64,000 nt of DNA, taken from Hyalella azteca (lineage: Eukaryota > Arthropoda > Malacostraca > Amphipoda > Hyalellidae). Location of the stretch: contig NW_025947462.1 of assembly GCF_000764305.2 (NCBI RefSeq), positions 62,001-126,000 on the forward strand. Direction: 5' to 3'. A model generated the notes under the pieces. That model was not told where the DNA came from, did no database searches, and saw nothing but the letters and a program-made list of their open reading frames with translations. Positions 23,426-34,800 of this stretch are shown here, in pieces; within the stretch, counting starts at the first letter, position 1, and the number at the start of each line of letters is the position of its first letter. Position numbers and translations under genes: made by a program.

Positions 23426-23706
23426 TGGAAAGAAATTCAACAGGAGCAAATGCCTTTGGTTCACACGCTGAAACACATGGAGCTTGGTTGAGGTTAGCTG
23501 TGGCTGTAGTGCAATTAGATTTATCAACCAAGGGCTGACTTGAAACAACTTGACTATACAATGGAGAAGAATATCCTTGAACTGGACTATTCAACTGATG
23601 GTGGACATCAGCCAACACTTGCACATTGCGCTTTCCCAAAAATCCCTGGCCATGTCTCCTCTCAAAACGTTCTGAATTTGTTGGCAGATGATTAGGACTC
23701 ACATTA
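23426..23706 (-). mobile_element. Duplicated ORF1 piece of the I-like element
   Basis: The 280 bp is nearly identical to 21207-21486: the same frame, coding for a stretch around RHGQGF and HHQLNSPVQGYSS. Similarity begins abruptly at GGAAAGAAATTCAACAGGAG and ends at GGACTCACATTA. It is joined to unrelated retroelement sequence at both ends, with no target-site duplication that I can see. Confidence 0.85.
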
Positions 23707-23709
23707 TTT

Positions 23710-24095
23710 GGAACACTAAAGTTAAAAACACATGGCGAACAAATGATCCATCGAATGCTGCGGAGAATTGTGTTGTTCCGTAATTTCGAGAGCGGAACGA
23801 GTAATCGAATAACATTGCTCATCAGTAGTGCAATTAGAATTACCTATTTTGCCATCAACCGCCGTATGGCTAACATACTTAATCATTTTTTCAGTAGCGT
23901 ATTTACTGAAGAGGACTTGAGGATTTCTAATAGCCCATCCAGCTATTGAGGAGCGCCCAGTCGGCTCTAAATTAACAAGTTTTGAAATACAAGAAGAAGA
24001 GGTTCTCAAGCGCCTTATCGCTATGAATCCAAACAAATCAATGAAATCATGTGGACCAGACGGTCCACACACGCTAAGAACTTCACGCTAACAAA
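23710..24095 (+). pseudogene. CR1/jockey-like reverse transcriptase N-terminal fragment
   Basis: The plus strand encodes ANILNHFFSSVFTEEDL then, after a stop, EVLKRLIAMNPNKS and CGPDGPHTL. These are the conserved linker and finger blocks just ahead of the palm in CR1-type reverse transcriptases (LNPNKSPGPDGIHP in the family). It is opposite in direction to the adjoining minus-strand pieces. No further domains follow. Confidence 0.65.
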
Positions 24096-24726
24096 TAATA
24101 GGCAGGCAATGGTGATGTTATTAACTGTTTTCCGGCGTGATTTTATTCCATGAACACTTGACACGTTGATAGTAAATTATTGTCTAACACTTTATGATTA
24201 AAAACTTTTTAGCTATTTTCTTGTTTTTAACAAATTTTGATACACACTAATACTAGTGCTGGATGTGCACTTCCACGCTTTATAAATCGCACTAAAAAAA
24301 AGCTCGAAAGCTTAAAATATTGACGTCGTTAAAAATTATAAAAAAAGTTCATCGATATTGTGGTGGGAAGTGAGGTGCTATAGACATTTAATTAAATGTA
24401 AAATGAGAAATGAGACTTCTTATTCTTTCTCGCTTCTTACTCTTTCTTGCCTTTTCAAGGCATTAATTGAAGTTATCGTGACCCAGAATGAAATCAGTGC
24501 AAAAAAAAAACAGTCACCCTTTTTCAGTCACCCTATTTTCAAAAAAAAACAGTCACCAGTTTCACCCCAAACAATTTTCAGATTTTTTTCTGACCCGTTT
24601 AATCAAAGTTGAACTTGTAAGAAAAGCAGACTGAGTTACCAGTTTTTCCTGGTGCATTTTTGCGGTCGTTCCTGAGTAACGGACACATGATCGTTATACG
24701 TGTTATACACGCGAATAGTTGATTGA
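24096..24726. other. AT-rich spacer, nothing recognised
   Basis: A short CAGTCACC repeat occurs at about 24510-24560. No gene, splice signal or transposon end is visible. Confidence 0.5.
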
Positions 24727-25085
24727 TTGGCGAATAGTTGACAAATAATTGATCGATTGTGGCGAATAATTGATCGTTTGCAGGCGGCGAATAGTCGATC
24801 GTAATCATGTGCACGTGGCGAATAACTGATCACTCGCACGTGGCGAATAATTGATCTTATGTATATGGCGAATAATTAATCGCGTGCATGTGGCGAATAG
24901 GTGATCGCCCACACGTGGCGAATAAATGATCGCTTGCTTGTGGCGAATAATTAATCGTATGTGTATGGCGAATAACTAATCGTGTGCATGTGGCGAACAA
25001 GTGATCGGTTGCATGTGGCGAATAAGGGATCGGTTTCTTGCGACGAAAAAATTACCTGTTTGACTGATATAACCGGCATGTGACT
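24727..25085. repeat. 25-bp minisatellite (TGGCGAATAATTGATCG unit)
   Basis: At least twelve consecutive units begin TGGCGAATA, continue with a variable three to four bases, then GATCG or AATCG and a GTGCATG-type tail. Unit length stays at 25 bp in most copies despite many substitutions. The frame changes between units, so the array is not coding. Confidence 0.85.
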
Positions 25086-25326
25086 GATCGTTTGCATCTG
25101 GTGAATGTCGTATGTATGTCGTGTATGTGAGGATCCGCTAATTTTGTTTATAGAGACTCAATCTACATGCGGTGGACGACGTCTGAGTTGCCCATCCTTT
25201 GATGCGGAATTAAGATTCGAAGTCACCATCAAAATGAGGGCACCATCACATGAGGGCAAAAAGTGCTCTTTTCTTTACATGAATTTAGAACACATTTTAA
25301 AAATCAGTATAGCACATCCAATCATT
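25086..25326. other. Spacer
   Basis: Unique sequence between the minisatellite and the second TTAA MITE. The open frame from 25105 runs into the MITE and is not a convincing gene. Confidence 0.4.
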
Positions 25327-26164
25327 TTAAGGGGACCGACTACCCTCCGGAAAAACTTCTACAGTTATTATCCGATCATCATGAAACTTCAAATACTGTA
25401 ATACATACGTAAAATGTAAAACAATAACATTTTGCTTCTATGAATTTTTCGAAAAAATTTATAGAAAACGAGAAATTCATAGAAAACGTCTTAAAAGGGG
25501 TACTTTAGAAAATCTATCTCCTCCTACAAATATCATCCTACAACATCGAGACACGTATCATTCGGTTTGTAAAGACCATCCCTATCGATTTGATGAGCAC
25601 TTTTCTTATTTTTTCCTTAGTTTTTTTATGCGCGTTTTTCCCATTTTTCTCATTTTTCCACCCTCCCCCCCCCTTCTCCCCCATATAAAAAACGAACCAG
25701 ACTGAAATTCAAAAAAGTGCTCTTCAGTTTGATAGGTATGGTCTTTACGAATCGAATGGTATATGTCTCATTGCTGTAGCTTGAAAACTGTAGGAGGAGA
25801 TAGGTTTTCCGTGACAATAAGTTGAACTTTTCAACCGGCCGTGTGCGTCAATATTGCCGTACATGGATCGCAGTAGTATCGTTGGAAAGCTCAGAATGTC
25901 AGCTTTAAGATGAGACCAAGCATGTAACTGCAGCACAACTCAAGTAGAAACTATATTCAAAGATTTCAGCAGCTAATTACTTTATATCTAATTAGTTAAA
26001 GAACTCTCCCACCCGCTTCCCTTTAAAGAGACGTCATGAACGTAAATATTGGCGTACAGCGATGGCAGTGGTACCATTGGAAAGAGCAGAATTTCAGCTT
26101 TAAGATGAGCTCAAAAACCGGAAAACGCCAAAATTGAAAATTTTAGGGTAGTCGGTCCCCTTAA
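25327..26164. mobile_element. TTAA-flanked MITE, copy B (838 bp), inverted relative to copy A
   Basis: It has the same ends as 16-686 (TTAA then GGGGACCGACTACCCT at both) but is reversed: the CTCCGG-type end is on the left and the TAAAATTTTCAATTTTGG-type end on the right. Removing the 180-bp nested insertion at 25569-25748 brings it to about 658 bp, close to copy A's 671 bp. Confidence 0.8.
25569..25748. mobile_element. 180-bp MITE nested in copy B
   Basis: The ends GTAAAGACCATCCCTATC and GATAGGTATGGTCTTTAC form an inverted repeat of about 18 bp. It interrupts sequence that is continuous in copy A (CATTCGGTT...). The interior has a C/T-rich run (CCACCCTCCCCCCCC) and no gene. Confidence 0.75.
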
Positions 26165-27652
26165 CGTGGAAACTATTTAGCCCTCTTTTCGATCAATATT
26201 TAGGTAATGCATTTAGATGAAAGTTTATTCTATGTTTTATCTATCCGAAAATCAGTCTACGGCCTTCTACAAAAAAAATCCGAGCTGAGAATTAGACTTT
26301 CCTCAGTCGGACTCACAGAGCAATAATTATATTATTGTTAGAAGAAATGCAGTAATGAAGGTTTGGACAATGCATTTATACTCGTTCGATGTTTTATGAA
26401 AATTTGTGACAAATTCTGCATAAATTCCAAATTGTCATAGTTAGATAAAGTGTGGGTTGTTGTTAAATTTACATGCAAAGTCAATTCTACTTTAGATTAG
26501 GAAATGACGGATTCGTTGAAACTTGTCATATGAACTAAGCATTTAAATCAAAGAAAACGCCAAAAAATTCATTTTGTCTGCGATGAAAACTTATCGGAGT
26601 CCAGCTCCATCATCAGTACAAAAACTTAATTAATACGATTTTGACCAAAATAGGAACTACAAATTGCCTAAGGAATGCAAAACCTATTGCATAGGTTTCA
26701 ACGGTTTCAAGTGGAAACGAACTCATAACATCGTTTACTCAGGTGACGTCATAGTTTAAAGAAAGTGAGAGAGTACCACGGGTAGCTATCGCTATAAAAG
26801 TTTCACCACGATGGTATGCTGCTAATCTATCCACCGCAGCTATTTATAACCGTCCAATTGTCAAACTCCGAAGAAGAGGATCAACAATGATTGAGCCGTA
26901 ACCGATGACGTGAGCTCTAGGTACAAGAGCAGCCACTTAAAGTGCTACCTACTTTCGAGGTGCTACTTCAAAATCCCGAATAAATTTATCGAACTGAATC
27001 TTAAAACGCGTGCTGCGTCTAAGCTTTACCAGGATTTCTCAGTAGAAGCCGAGCCAACTGCCACAGCCAAACATGATTGAGACTGCATCTTTCCATCACA
27101 GAAGACCCGGTGCGGTACTCAATAGTAGCTCTATCGTCCCCTTTGATAATATAATTATTAGAAATGATACGTGAACGCACGTTGATGTATACAATGGCAA
27201 GTGCGGATCCAAGGCCATCAAAGTTCGTTGATGCATCATTGCAAAACAAACAGTTTTTGTATTCTTCAAAGTTCATCTTATTAACAAATAATCTATATAC
27301 TCGATAAATCGATACTGAACTTTTTTTCACCGCGACATTGACAAATATACACGGCAAACTGTTTAAACGTTGTTAAGGTGTCAGCAAACTTCATTTCTTT
27401 TATAAATGTTACGAACTTGTTCAGTCGGAACTAATTGATGACAGATGTTGTGTTTTGGTGAGAGCGGTAGCTATACGAAACACATAACGGTATATTTTTG
27501 TGTCAGAAACTGGCGATCATTTTCTGGATTAATAACAACAGGTTTGCCTCAAATGTCTATTTTTTCAATTGAAAAGATGTGATTAAGTAGACGTATAAAC
27601 ATTAAAAAATTTCAATTTTCACCTGAAAATACGTCAATTAAGCTTATGTTGA
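26165..27652. other. Intergenic, no gene recognised
   Basis: The largest frame is 27019-27357 (minus, 112 codons). It contains a NCLFCND stretch and ends RNPGKA, but I cannot tie it to a family, and it has no clear splice or start context. It could be a fragment of an unrecognised mobile element. Confidence 0.4.
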
Positions 27653-27679
27653 TTGATTCACATCAGGAAATGGACACGA

Positions 27680-28870
27680 TCGCGTTCAATGCCAGTTTTT
27701 ACAACACTTCTCTTTAACTTCACTTCTTGTTGTTTGTTTATCTGCTACAAATCTTATAATCGATATTTGACACAATTCTACCTGTCCAATCGATCTGAAA
27801 TTTTGCACACTTGCATAAAGTCGGAGACAATGCGTGAATCAGTTGACAGAATAAATAATTTTGAAAATTTACAAAATTTTTATATATTAAAAAGTTTTGA
27901 AAATTAATTTTTTTATGTATGAAAATATCATTAGAAATTTATTGTACACGTGTAACATCAATGACACTGGATTCTTTAAAAGTGTTGTTTTTAAAAAGTA
28001 ATTTTTAAACGCATATCTTTACACTTCTCTATAACTTCACTTCTTGTTGTTTGTTTGTTTGCCTGCTACAAATCTTACTATCGATATTTAGCACACTTCT
28101 ACCTCTCCAATAGATCTGAAATTTGACATACTTGCATAAAATTGGAGACAATGCATGAATAAATTGATAGAATGAATAATGTTGGAAATTGTAAAAATTT
28201 TATTTGTACACCACTTCTCTTTAACTTCACTACTTGTTGTTTGTTTGTCTGTCTGCTACAAATCTTTTAATGGTTATTAAAGAAACTTATACCTGTCCAA
28301 TCGATCTGAAATTTTCCACACTTGCATAAAGTTGGAGACAATACAAGAATCAATTGACAGAATAAATAATTTTAAAAATTGAATACAATTTTTGCAATAT
28401 TAAAAAAAAGTAAAAATAATTTTGTCTGCTACAAATCTTATAATCGGTATTTGACACACTTCTACCTGTCCAATCAACCTGAAAATTTGCACACTTGCGT
28501 AAAGTTGGAGACACTACATATATGAATCAATTTACAGAATAAATAATTTTGACAATTAAAAAAAATGTTCAATATTAAAAAAAATTAAAATAATTTTGTC
28601 TGCTACAAATCTTATAATCCATATTTGACACACCTCTACCTATCCAATCAATCTTAAATTTTGCATACTTGCATAAAGTCAGAGACAATGCACGAATCAG
28701 TTGACAGCATAAATAATTTTGGAAATTTACCAAAATTTTATATGTTAAAAAAATTGAAATTGATTTTTTTAATATGAAAATAAAATTAGAAATTCATTGT
28801 ACATGTGTAACATCAAAGAGACTGGATTCTTTAGAAGTGTTATCTTTAAAAAGTAATTTTTAACCGCATA
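27680..28870. repeat. ~190-bp satellite with higher-order pattern
   Basis: About five copies share CTGCTACAAATCTTATAATCG, then CTACCTGTCCAATCGATCTG, then GCACACTTGCATAAAGT and GGAGACAATGC. They start near 27700, 28020, 28205, 28425 and 28590. A different 110-bp segment (ATTGTACACGTGTAACATCAA, then CACTGGATTCTTTA) occurs once after the first copy (about 27935) and once at the end (about 28795). Composite units were therefore duplicated. Confidence 0.8.
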
Positions 28871-31044
28871 TTATTTTAAATCTACAAACGTTGGTCGGAC
28901 CCAATCCGCAAAAGTTCCAGATGCTTGATCTAGTTGTGACCAACTTTGTAAAGTTTATTCCAGACTTAGTTAAACTCTATGACGACCATATAACTAGAGC
29001 ACTAAAATACAATTGAATGTCGTAAATTTTCTTAAACAGAATTGGGAAGTTTTTCAAGAGCATTCATGGAATAAAAATTTTGGATGTTCCTCAATAAGGT
29101 TCCATTGCGCATTGCTTACTATAATATATTATGCTAGCAAGGTGAAAAACCACTGCGACAACCTGGAATGAGCTCGACTATGAACGTTGTTCAGACTACA
29201 CTATTCGCCGCCATGATGATATCGGGTTAGAATAGTGGGACCGATAAAGTTTTTTTACTTAAACTCACATGATTACCGAAAGAGTAAGTAAAGCTGAAAC
29301 CATCTCGAAACGAGGTCACAAGAGACCGACGCTTAAGGCGGGAGCTCCCTGCTACAGTCAAATTCAGGTAGCTAAATAAATAGCCATTTTCTCTTTGAGT
29401 CGTTTTTCAATTAACGTAGTGCAATTCGAACTATCCGCTTCTCATTCACAAATCATAATAAATGTACACAAAATAGATCAGTTGTCAAGAGGTACCTGCG
29501 TTTTCGGCACTCGTAGAACACGATGCGGCGCTTAGTCGGTGGGCCAATTCCTAAAAACTCTACGGATTTTTTAACCAGGATTCAACAACAGCATCTTTTC
29601 ATGACTTGTTCTTTTATTTATTTTCATCTTATACCAAGGTGAGGAGCCACGAAAAATTTTTCTAAATTATTTCATTAAATGAAATGCAATTCACTCGCTC
29701 TCATATTTAGGGATTTTTCGTCGTTGGTTCTAAAATTATATATTGAAGATTTGCGATACTGGTGCCTCCGACGGCAATTCCATGAATTTTTGCTTAGTTT
29801 AAAGGCACGGCGAATTTTTAAGTTAAGATTTACTTGCATTTTCTTTCTAAATAATAACCCGTTTCAAGAGTTTTCGTGCAGAATTTCCTCTAACGTCTCA
29901 CGCTAAAATGGCACGGTAGAATTCTCATTAACTTCAATTCAAGTTCTGAACATCTATAATGAAATATTAACTTTTTAGTTCCAGAAAATTACAATAATTT
30001 TTATCAAATGAAATAAAACACTGAGCACAAACAAAATACACAAACAAATTTCTCTAATTGTGTTGAAGACTTACTTCTCAAATCAGGTGAACACATTTGC
30101 GATTATGTACCAAAAACGAAAATTAGCAAATTTTTATAAGAAATGTTCTTGTTTCGAAGACCAGTGGTTCCTTAGAGGAAACTCTAAAAATAGTTTTGAT
30201 AATAAATTTATGCTTATGTTGCTCATAAATTTTTGTGGAGATAGTATGTTCAGTTACCACCATTGCAATTCACATTCATAGTTTAATGCTTAGGGGCTGC
30301 TGAATAAATGAAGGTACAAGGTCATTTTATTTATTACGATATTAATTGCCTAATTATACTAATATAAAATCGTACGCTAAAAATGTGATAGGATTACCTA
30401 TATTGTTTGCTAACCGAGGAAATCTATTTTTGCGGCATATGATCAAATTGTATTGCTTAAAACAGTCATATTCACGATTAACTTGATTACTGCCCTAATG
30501 TTGGCGGTAATATTCAAGCTCTAAACTAAATAGTTTTCATCGAACTGAAGGAAAATATTTACTCATGTTGTTCTAGTTCCCATATTTTTAGCGTTTAAAC
30601 GCCGGAATTAACACAATGATTGGAATAAAATATCATGATTATCGAAACATTAATTTACGCAATTATGCCTCTTAACTTCATTATTTTGTAGCGCATGTTC
30701 TATATTGCGCTGTGTTCTATATATTTCTAATACTAGGAAAGCGCCAGGGAGTTTCTGAATGGAACAAATATACTCAAAATTTACGGAATATAATATATAT
30801 AGTCGAAAAAATTTTCAGCGAATAAGATTTGAGTAAAATGGTTTGAGAACGATCTTTGTATTGTCCATTCCTACCGGCTTAACACACATTTTAACAATTA
30901 TTCCATGTTTCACTGCACAGGGACTGGTTATTTAGGTCACATTGATGTACCTTTGCATATTTTGGACTTAAAATAATCGCTCTCGGACGTCGTCGTGAGA
31001 TTTTTCCCACTTTTGAAACTTAATTTGGCTTTCAACCTTCCGTA
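28871..31044. other. Intergenic, no gene recognised
   Basis: AT-rich, with scattered open frames under 80 codons and no transposon ends or arrays that I can see. The far end is presumably 3' flank of the arrestin gene. Confidence 0.45.
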
Positions 31045-31050
31045 TTTATT
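31045..31050 (-). terminator. Polyadenylation signal of the arrestin gene
   Basis: TTTATT on the plus strand gives a canonical AATAAA on the minus strand, 48 nt beyond the arrestin stop codon. Confidence 0.6.
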
Positions 31051-31097
31051 TTAATTCTACAACAATTAATTCAGATGAGGTAATTCATCGAATGATG

Positions 31098-31889
31098 TCA
31101 TTCTTCAATATTTTTGTCCAGAGACCTTAACTTCCTGAGCACTGCAAACTCTTCAATGCAGATTTTGTTAGGATTGCTGATATCCTTAAGCATTTTTCCT
31201 ATGTTCGTCTTTGTAACTGGAACAATATACTCAGGAGGCCGGGCCTGCACTAGCTGAATGGGATGTTCAAGGCATACAGATTCACTCAAGTGTCCGAATG
31301 TCAAGGACACGCGAACAAAGTACGTCACAATCAGACCCATCTCACGATCCAAAGAGTTTTCAGTTAGGTGTAAAGTTGTCGGTGCTAGCAGGCAGTCGGC
31401 GTCCTTTAGATTACCAAGCAGCGCTGCACCTTCATTGGCTTTGTTGTAGCGCACGTCGGGAATGAGCTTGAATTTTCTTTCTATTTTATAGTTCGGCAGA
31501 ACAGGGCAGCCTTCTCGAGACTCCAGGGTTGTTACGGTGCGTGCAAATGTCGTGTGAGTCATCCCAATGCTAATCTTTTGTATCACTTCGCTGCAAATGC
31601 CCTTCACAGTTTTCTTTGATTTATTATGGAAGTTCACTGTTGCTTCGATTTCTTCAGAAAATACGTAAATTGACTTGTTTAAGGAAACGCTGAGCTCAAT
31701 CTCTCCTGGTGAACACTGAAAGGTTTTGGAAGAAATTGCACGACTCCTGCTATTAGATATAAATCCGTGAGGCGTCAGTTGATGTTTTCGAACTGCGAAT
31801 GAAGTGGTTTTGTAACGTGCGGGTTCTTCACATACCTCGTTCGCTGCGTACACCTGCAGCTCGTAGATCACTCCGACTGGCTCACCTGG
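31098..31889 (-). CDS. Arrestin exon 5, C-domain and tail
   Basis: Begins PGEPVGVIYELQVY and covers the hinge and the whole C-domain to the stop. The position matching the family's phosphate-sensor Arg (SVRLVIRK in beta-arrestin) is Ser 883 in TTSFAVRK. The first gate-loop Asp is Leu 1011, while the second (Asp 1018 in KDADC) is kept. The C-tail EEFAVLRKLR fits the F-x-x-[FL]-x-x-x-R motif that binds the AP-2 beta appendage. No clathrin-box motif is obvious. Confidence 0.88.
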   Translation of the reverse strand, partial: PGEPVGVIYELQVYAANEVCEEPARYKTTSFAVRKHQLTPHGFISNSRSRAISSKTFQCSPGEIELSVSLNKSIYVFSEEIEATVNFHNKSKKTVKGICSEVIQKISIGMTHTTFARTVTTLESREGCPVLPNYKIERKFKLIPDVRYNKANEGAALLGNLKDADCLLAPTTLHLTENSLDREMGLIVTYFVRVSLTFGHLSESVCLEHPIQLVQARPPEYIVPVTKTNIGKMLKDISNPNKICIEEFAVLRKLRSLDKNIEE

Positions 31890-34800
31890 CTATAGAATAA
31901 AATATCACTCAGCATGATGTGGTTTGACAAAACATTGTTCGAGATAAAATTCTTCCTCACATGAATGAAAAAATAACTATAGTAAAAATGATTAACGTAC
32001 AAATCAGCATTTTTTCACTTCGCTCTTATTCTTAATGTTCATCTAGTAGCAACACTGGATGCAATTTTCTCAGTCTACGCCTAAGACTATGATTGATATA
32101 GAGAATTGAGAATGGGAAAATTGAAAATGAATCACTAGAAATTTTCAAGGCACTGGAACATAATAAATTAGGAGTTGGAGCTAAACATATATTTTGCATA
32201 AGCCAGCATTCGAACAAAATTTTGTTAATCACTCACTGTTTTGTACATGGAAATGTTATGTATCAAAAATTTCTAACAATATATTCGAATTTTCCAGTGT
32301 GTACTGTGTGTACCCCCATATATACATCTCTCGCGTTTTCTCATTACGGAAATAAAAACAGCAGATGAAGTCTAAATGTAAATATTTCCTGCACGAAAAT
32401 TTTTCTCCACTTCGTTCATCTTCCATTATTTTGCACACCGAATTATGCATTGAATTTATAATCGAGACTTTGGTTTCCATATTTTTCTCACCCATCGGCG
32501 TGGCCCAGGAACAAGCGTTGCAGAGTTCGGTGCCTCAGCTGGAATCGAGACAGAGAAAGGAACGCATCGAGTCTTCGTGTCGTGTTGGGTCTGTAGTTTC
32601 TCGATGAGTCGTTCTTGTAGTTGAGTCACGTCGTGACAAATTTCGACGGAAGTGTTATTGCAGTGCGAAGCTCTGGGCTTAACGCTGTTTTCGCTGCCCA
32701 CTTCGACTTCTGTTTTTAATTTGGAGTTTTCATTTGTCCCAGTGTCCGGGGGGACTTCCGCCTCGACATTGTCATGTTCTCGTGGCTCATTTCCTGGGAA
32801 TAGATTGAAATTAAGATAATAGTGAGTGACGCATGTGCATACTAAAATTGATAAAATTGTTACAAATTTGTGATGCTAGAGTTTTAAGTGAAAATTCTCA
32901 CAGAAGTCAAAATGTCGCAATGAATTTATGTATATTTTATCTTTTAGGAGGAAATTTCTGTTCGATAATATGAATGTCTGAATTTGTTTGAAAGTAAATA
33001 GTACATAATATATTTGATTAGAAAAGTGTTCTTTTTTAATTAACGACATATTATAGTTTATTTCCGACCGAATCATAATAGGAGTAATAGTCGATGATGA
33101 AATCACGTTGACCTTCCACATCAGCAGCCAGAGACTGTTGCGATACGAGTATGTCCCGTATGTAATAGGAGTAAAGCATGAATGTCATTAGCCTACAAAA
33201 AATAATAATAATAACTGCTTGCTGTGTTAATCACCCAAGACATGATATTCAGGCAGTGATATAATATCGTTTCTCCTTTCAGCTACGATAACATATATTC
33301 TTTAGGAATTCCAAATAAAAATAATTCCAAACCTAAACTCACGCGTTGGGAAAGCGTCAGGCAGGCGGCAGTTAGGATGCGACGTCAGGAGCCTCAGCTG
33401 CTGAGGTGATGGCACTGGCAGCAAGTAGTGGCGTCGTGAACGCAGGATTTTGTCCTCCAATGGATGGTTTCCAGTGACAAAACTTCGGTGCTCTGCCATT
33501 CGTGTCGTGTCATCGCCTGCTTCTTCATGCTCGAAACCTCGATCAATATCATCAGAAATTGCATTGACGACATCATCCAAGTTTTCTGTTTTGGCAAAAG
33601 CTCCTTCATTGTCTTCCTCCACGTCATTTAATTTTTTGATTTCGTCAGCAGCAACCGTACTGTCTCCATCCTTATCATTCAAGACTTTTGTTTCGTCGTT
33701 AAAGCCCGGATTGGCATTATTCGTATCCTCCATTTCTATTATTTCGTCATTCGCGCTTGTTTTTGTTTCACAATTGTCATCCAATTCTTCTATTTCGTTG
33801 TTCATACTTCCATTAGCTTCCTTCTTATCGATTTCTCCGTCATTATCCATCGCACCTGTAGGGGTTTTGATTCGTTCCGGAGTACCTGGTTGATAATCAA
33901 CATTTAGTTGACCTACAGGGCTACAGTCATGTTCTATGGAGTTAGGTTCTTTTAAAACAGCGTTCACATTTATCGTACCATTTTCACTGTCACAATTACC
34001 TTTATCGTCGTCAATGGCATTTTGGTTGGAAGCTTCAGATTCTATCTGAGTTTTTGCCACTGTTAAGTTTTCTTTAACAGTTTCGCATTCTGTACAAGGT
34101 GTAGCAGGCTTGATCTCCTCTGTTCCTTCTCCAATACCTTCTTCTTCCCTAACTCCGGATCCTCCTGAAGCTTTAGCTGCAGATTCCCCCACTTCTGCCA
34201 ACTCGTCCGCTATCGGAGAAAGTTCAGTCATTTCACTTATTTGATTCACGTTTGTAATTTCATTACTGCTCACATTTTCATCAGTGGATTCGTCATTAGA
34301 TTTCTCTTCGCCGTTTGCTGAATTTGCTGTCACAGGTCCTTCGTTTTGTACCTGTTCCGGTGTGTCTTTTTTAGCCGTCATATTGTCAATGTTTTCAGCA
34401 GTGCTTTTATCCAAATTGAGGCAATCGTCAATTGATTTATTGGAAGCTTTCAAACATTCTTTGTCTCGCGATCCTTCTTCATCAATTTCGTTGCCTTTCA
34501 TTTTGTCTTCGAGGTTAGCGGATTTTCCGTCCAATGTTTTTATTTCACCTTCGTTCGGTGTCACCTCACTGAACTCCTTCAGATCCACTGATTTGCAATC
34601 GGTCAATGTATCTGCTTCCTGGGCATTTGTGTCAAGACTTTCGGATTTATAATCAACCATTTCATCAGCGGCAGCTATCTCTGACTGATCAACGTTTTTA
34701 TAATCATTCATCTGTGTCTGGTTTTGCTGACGAAATTCATCACAGTTCGCCTGAATAGCCTGTTTGGTAGCTTCAAGCGATTGATCTTCAATGACGTTTG

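Noticed and set aside
24727..25085. CRISPR array
   Set aside because: Units are contiguous 25-bp repeats with no unique spacers, and the DNA is eukaryotic.
27019..27357. 112-codon minus-strand frame as a gene
   Set aside because: No recognised domain, splice signals or good start context; left as intergenic.
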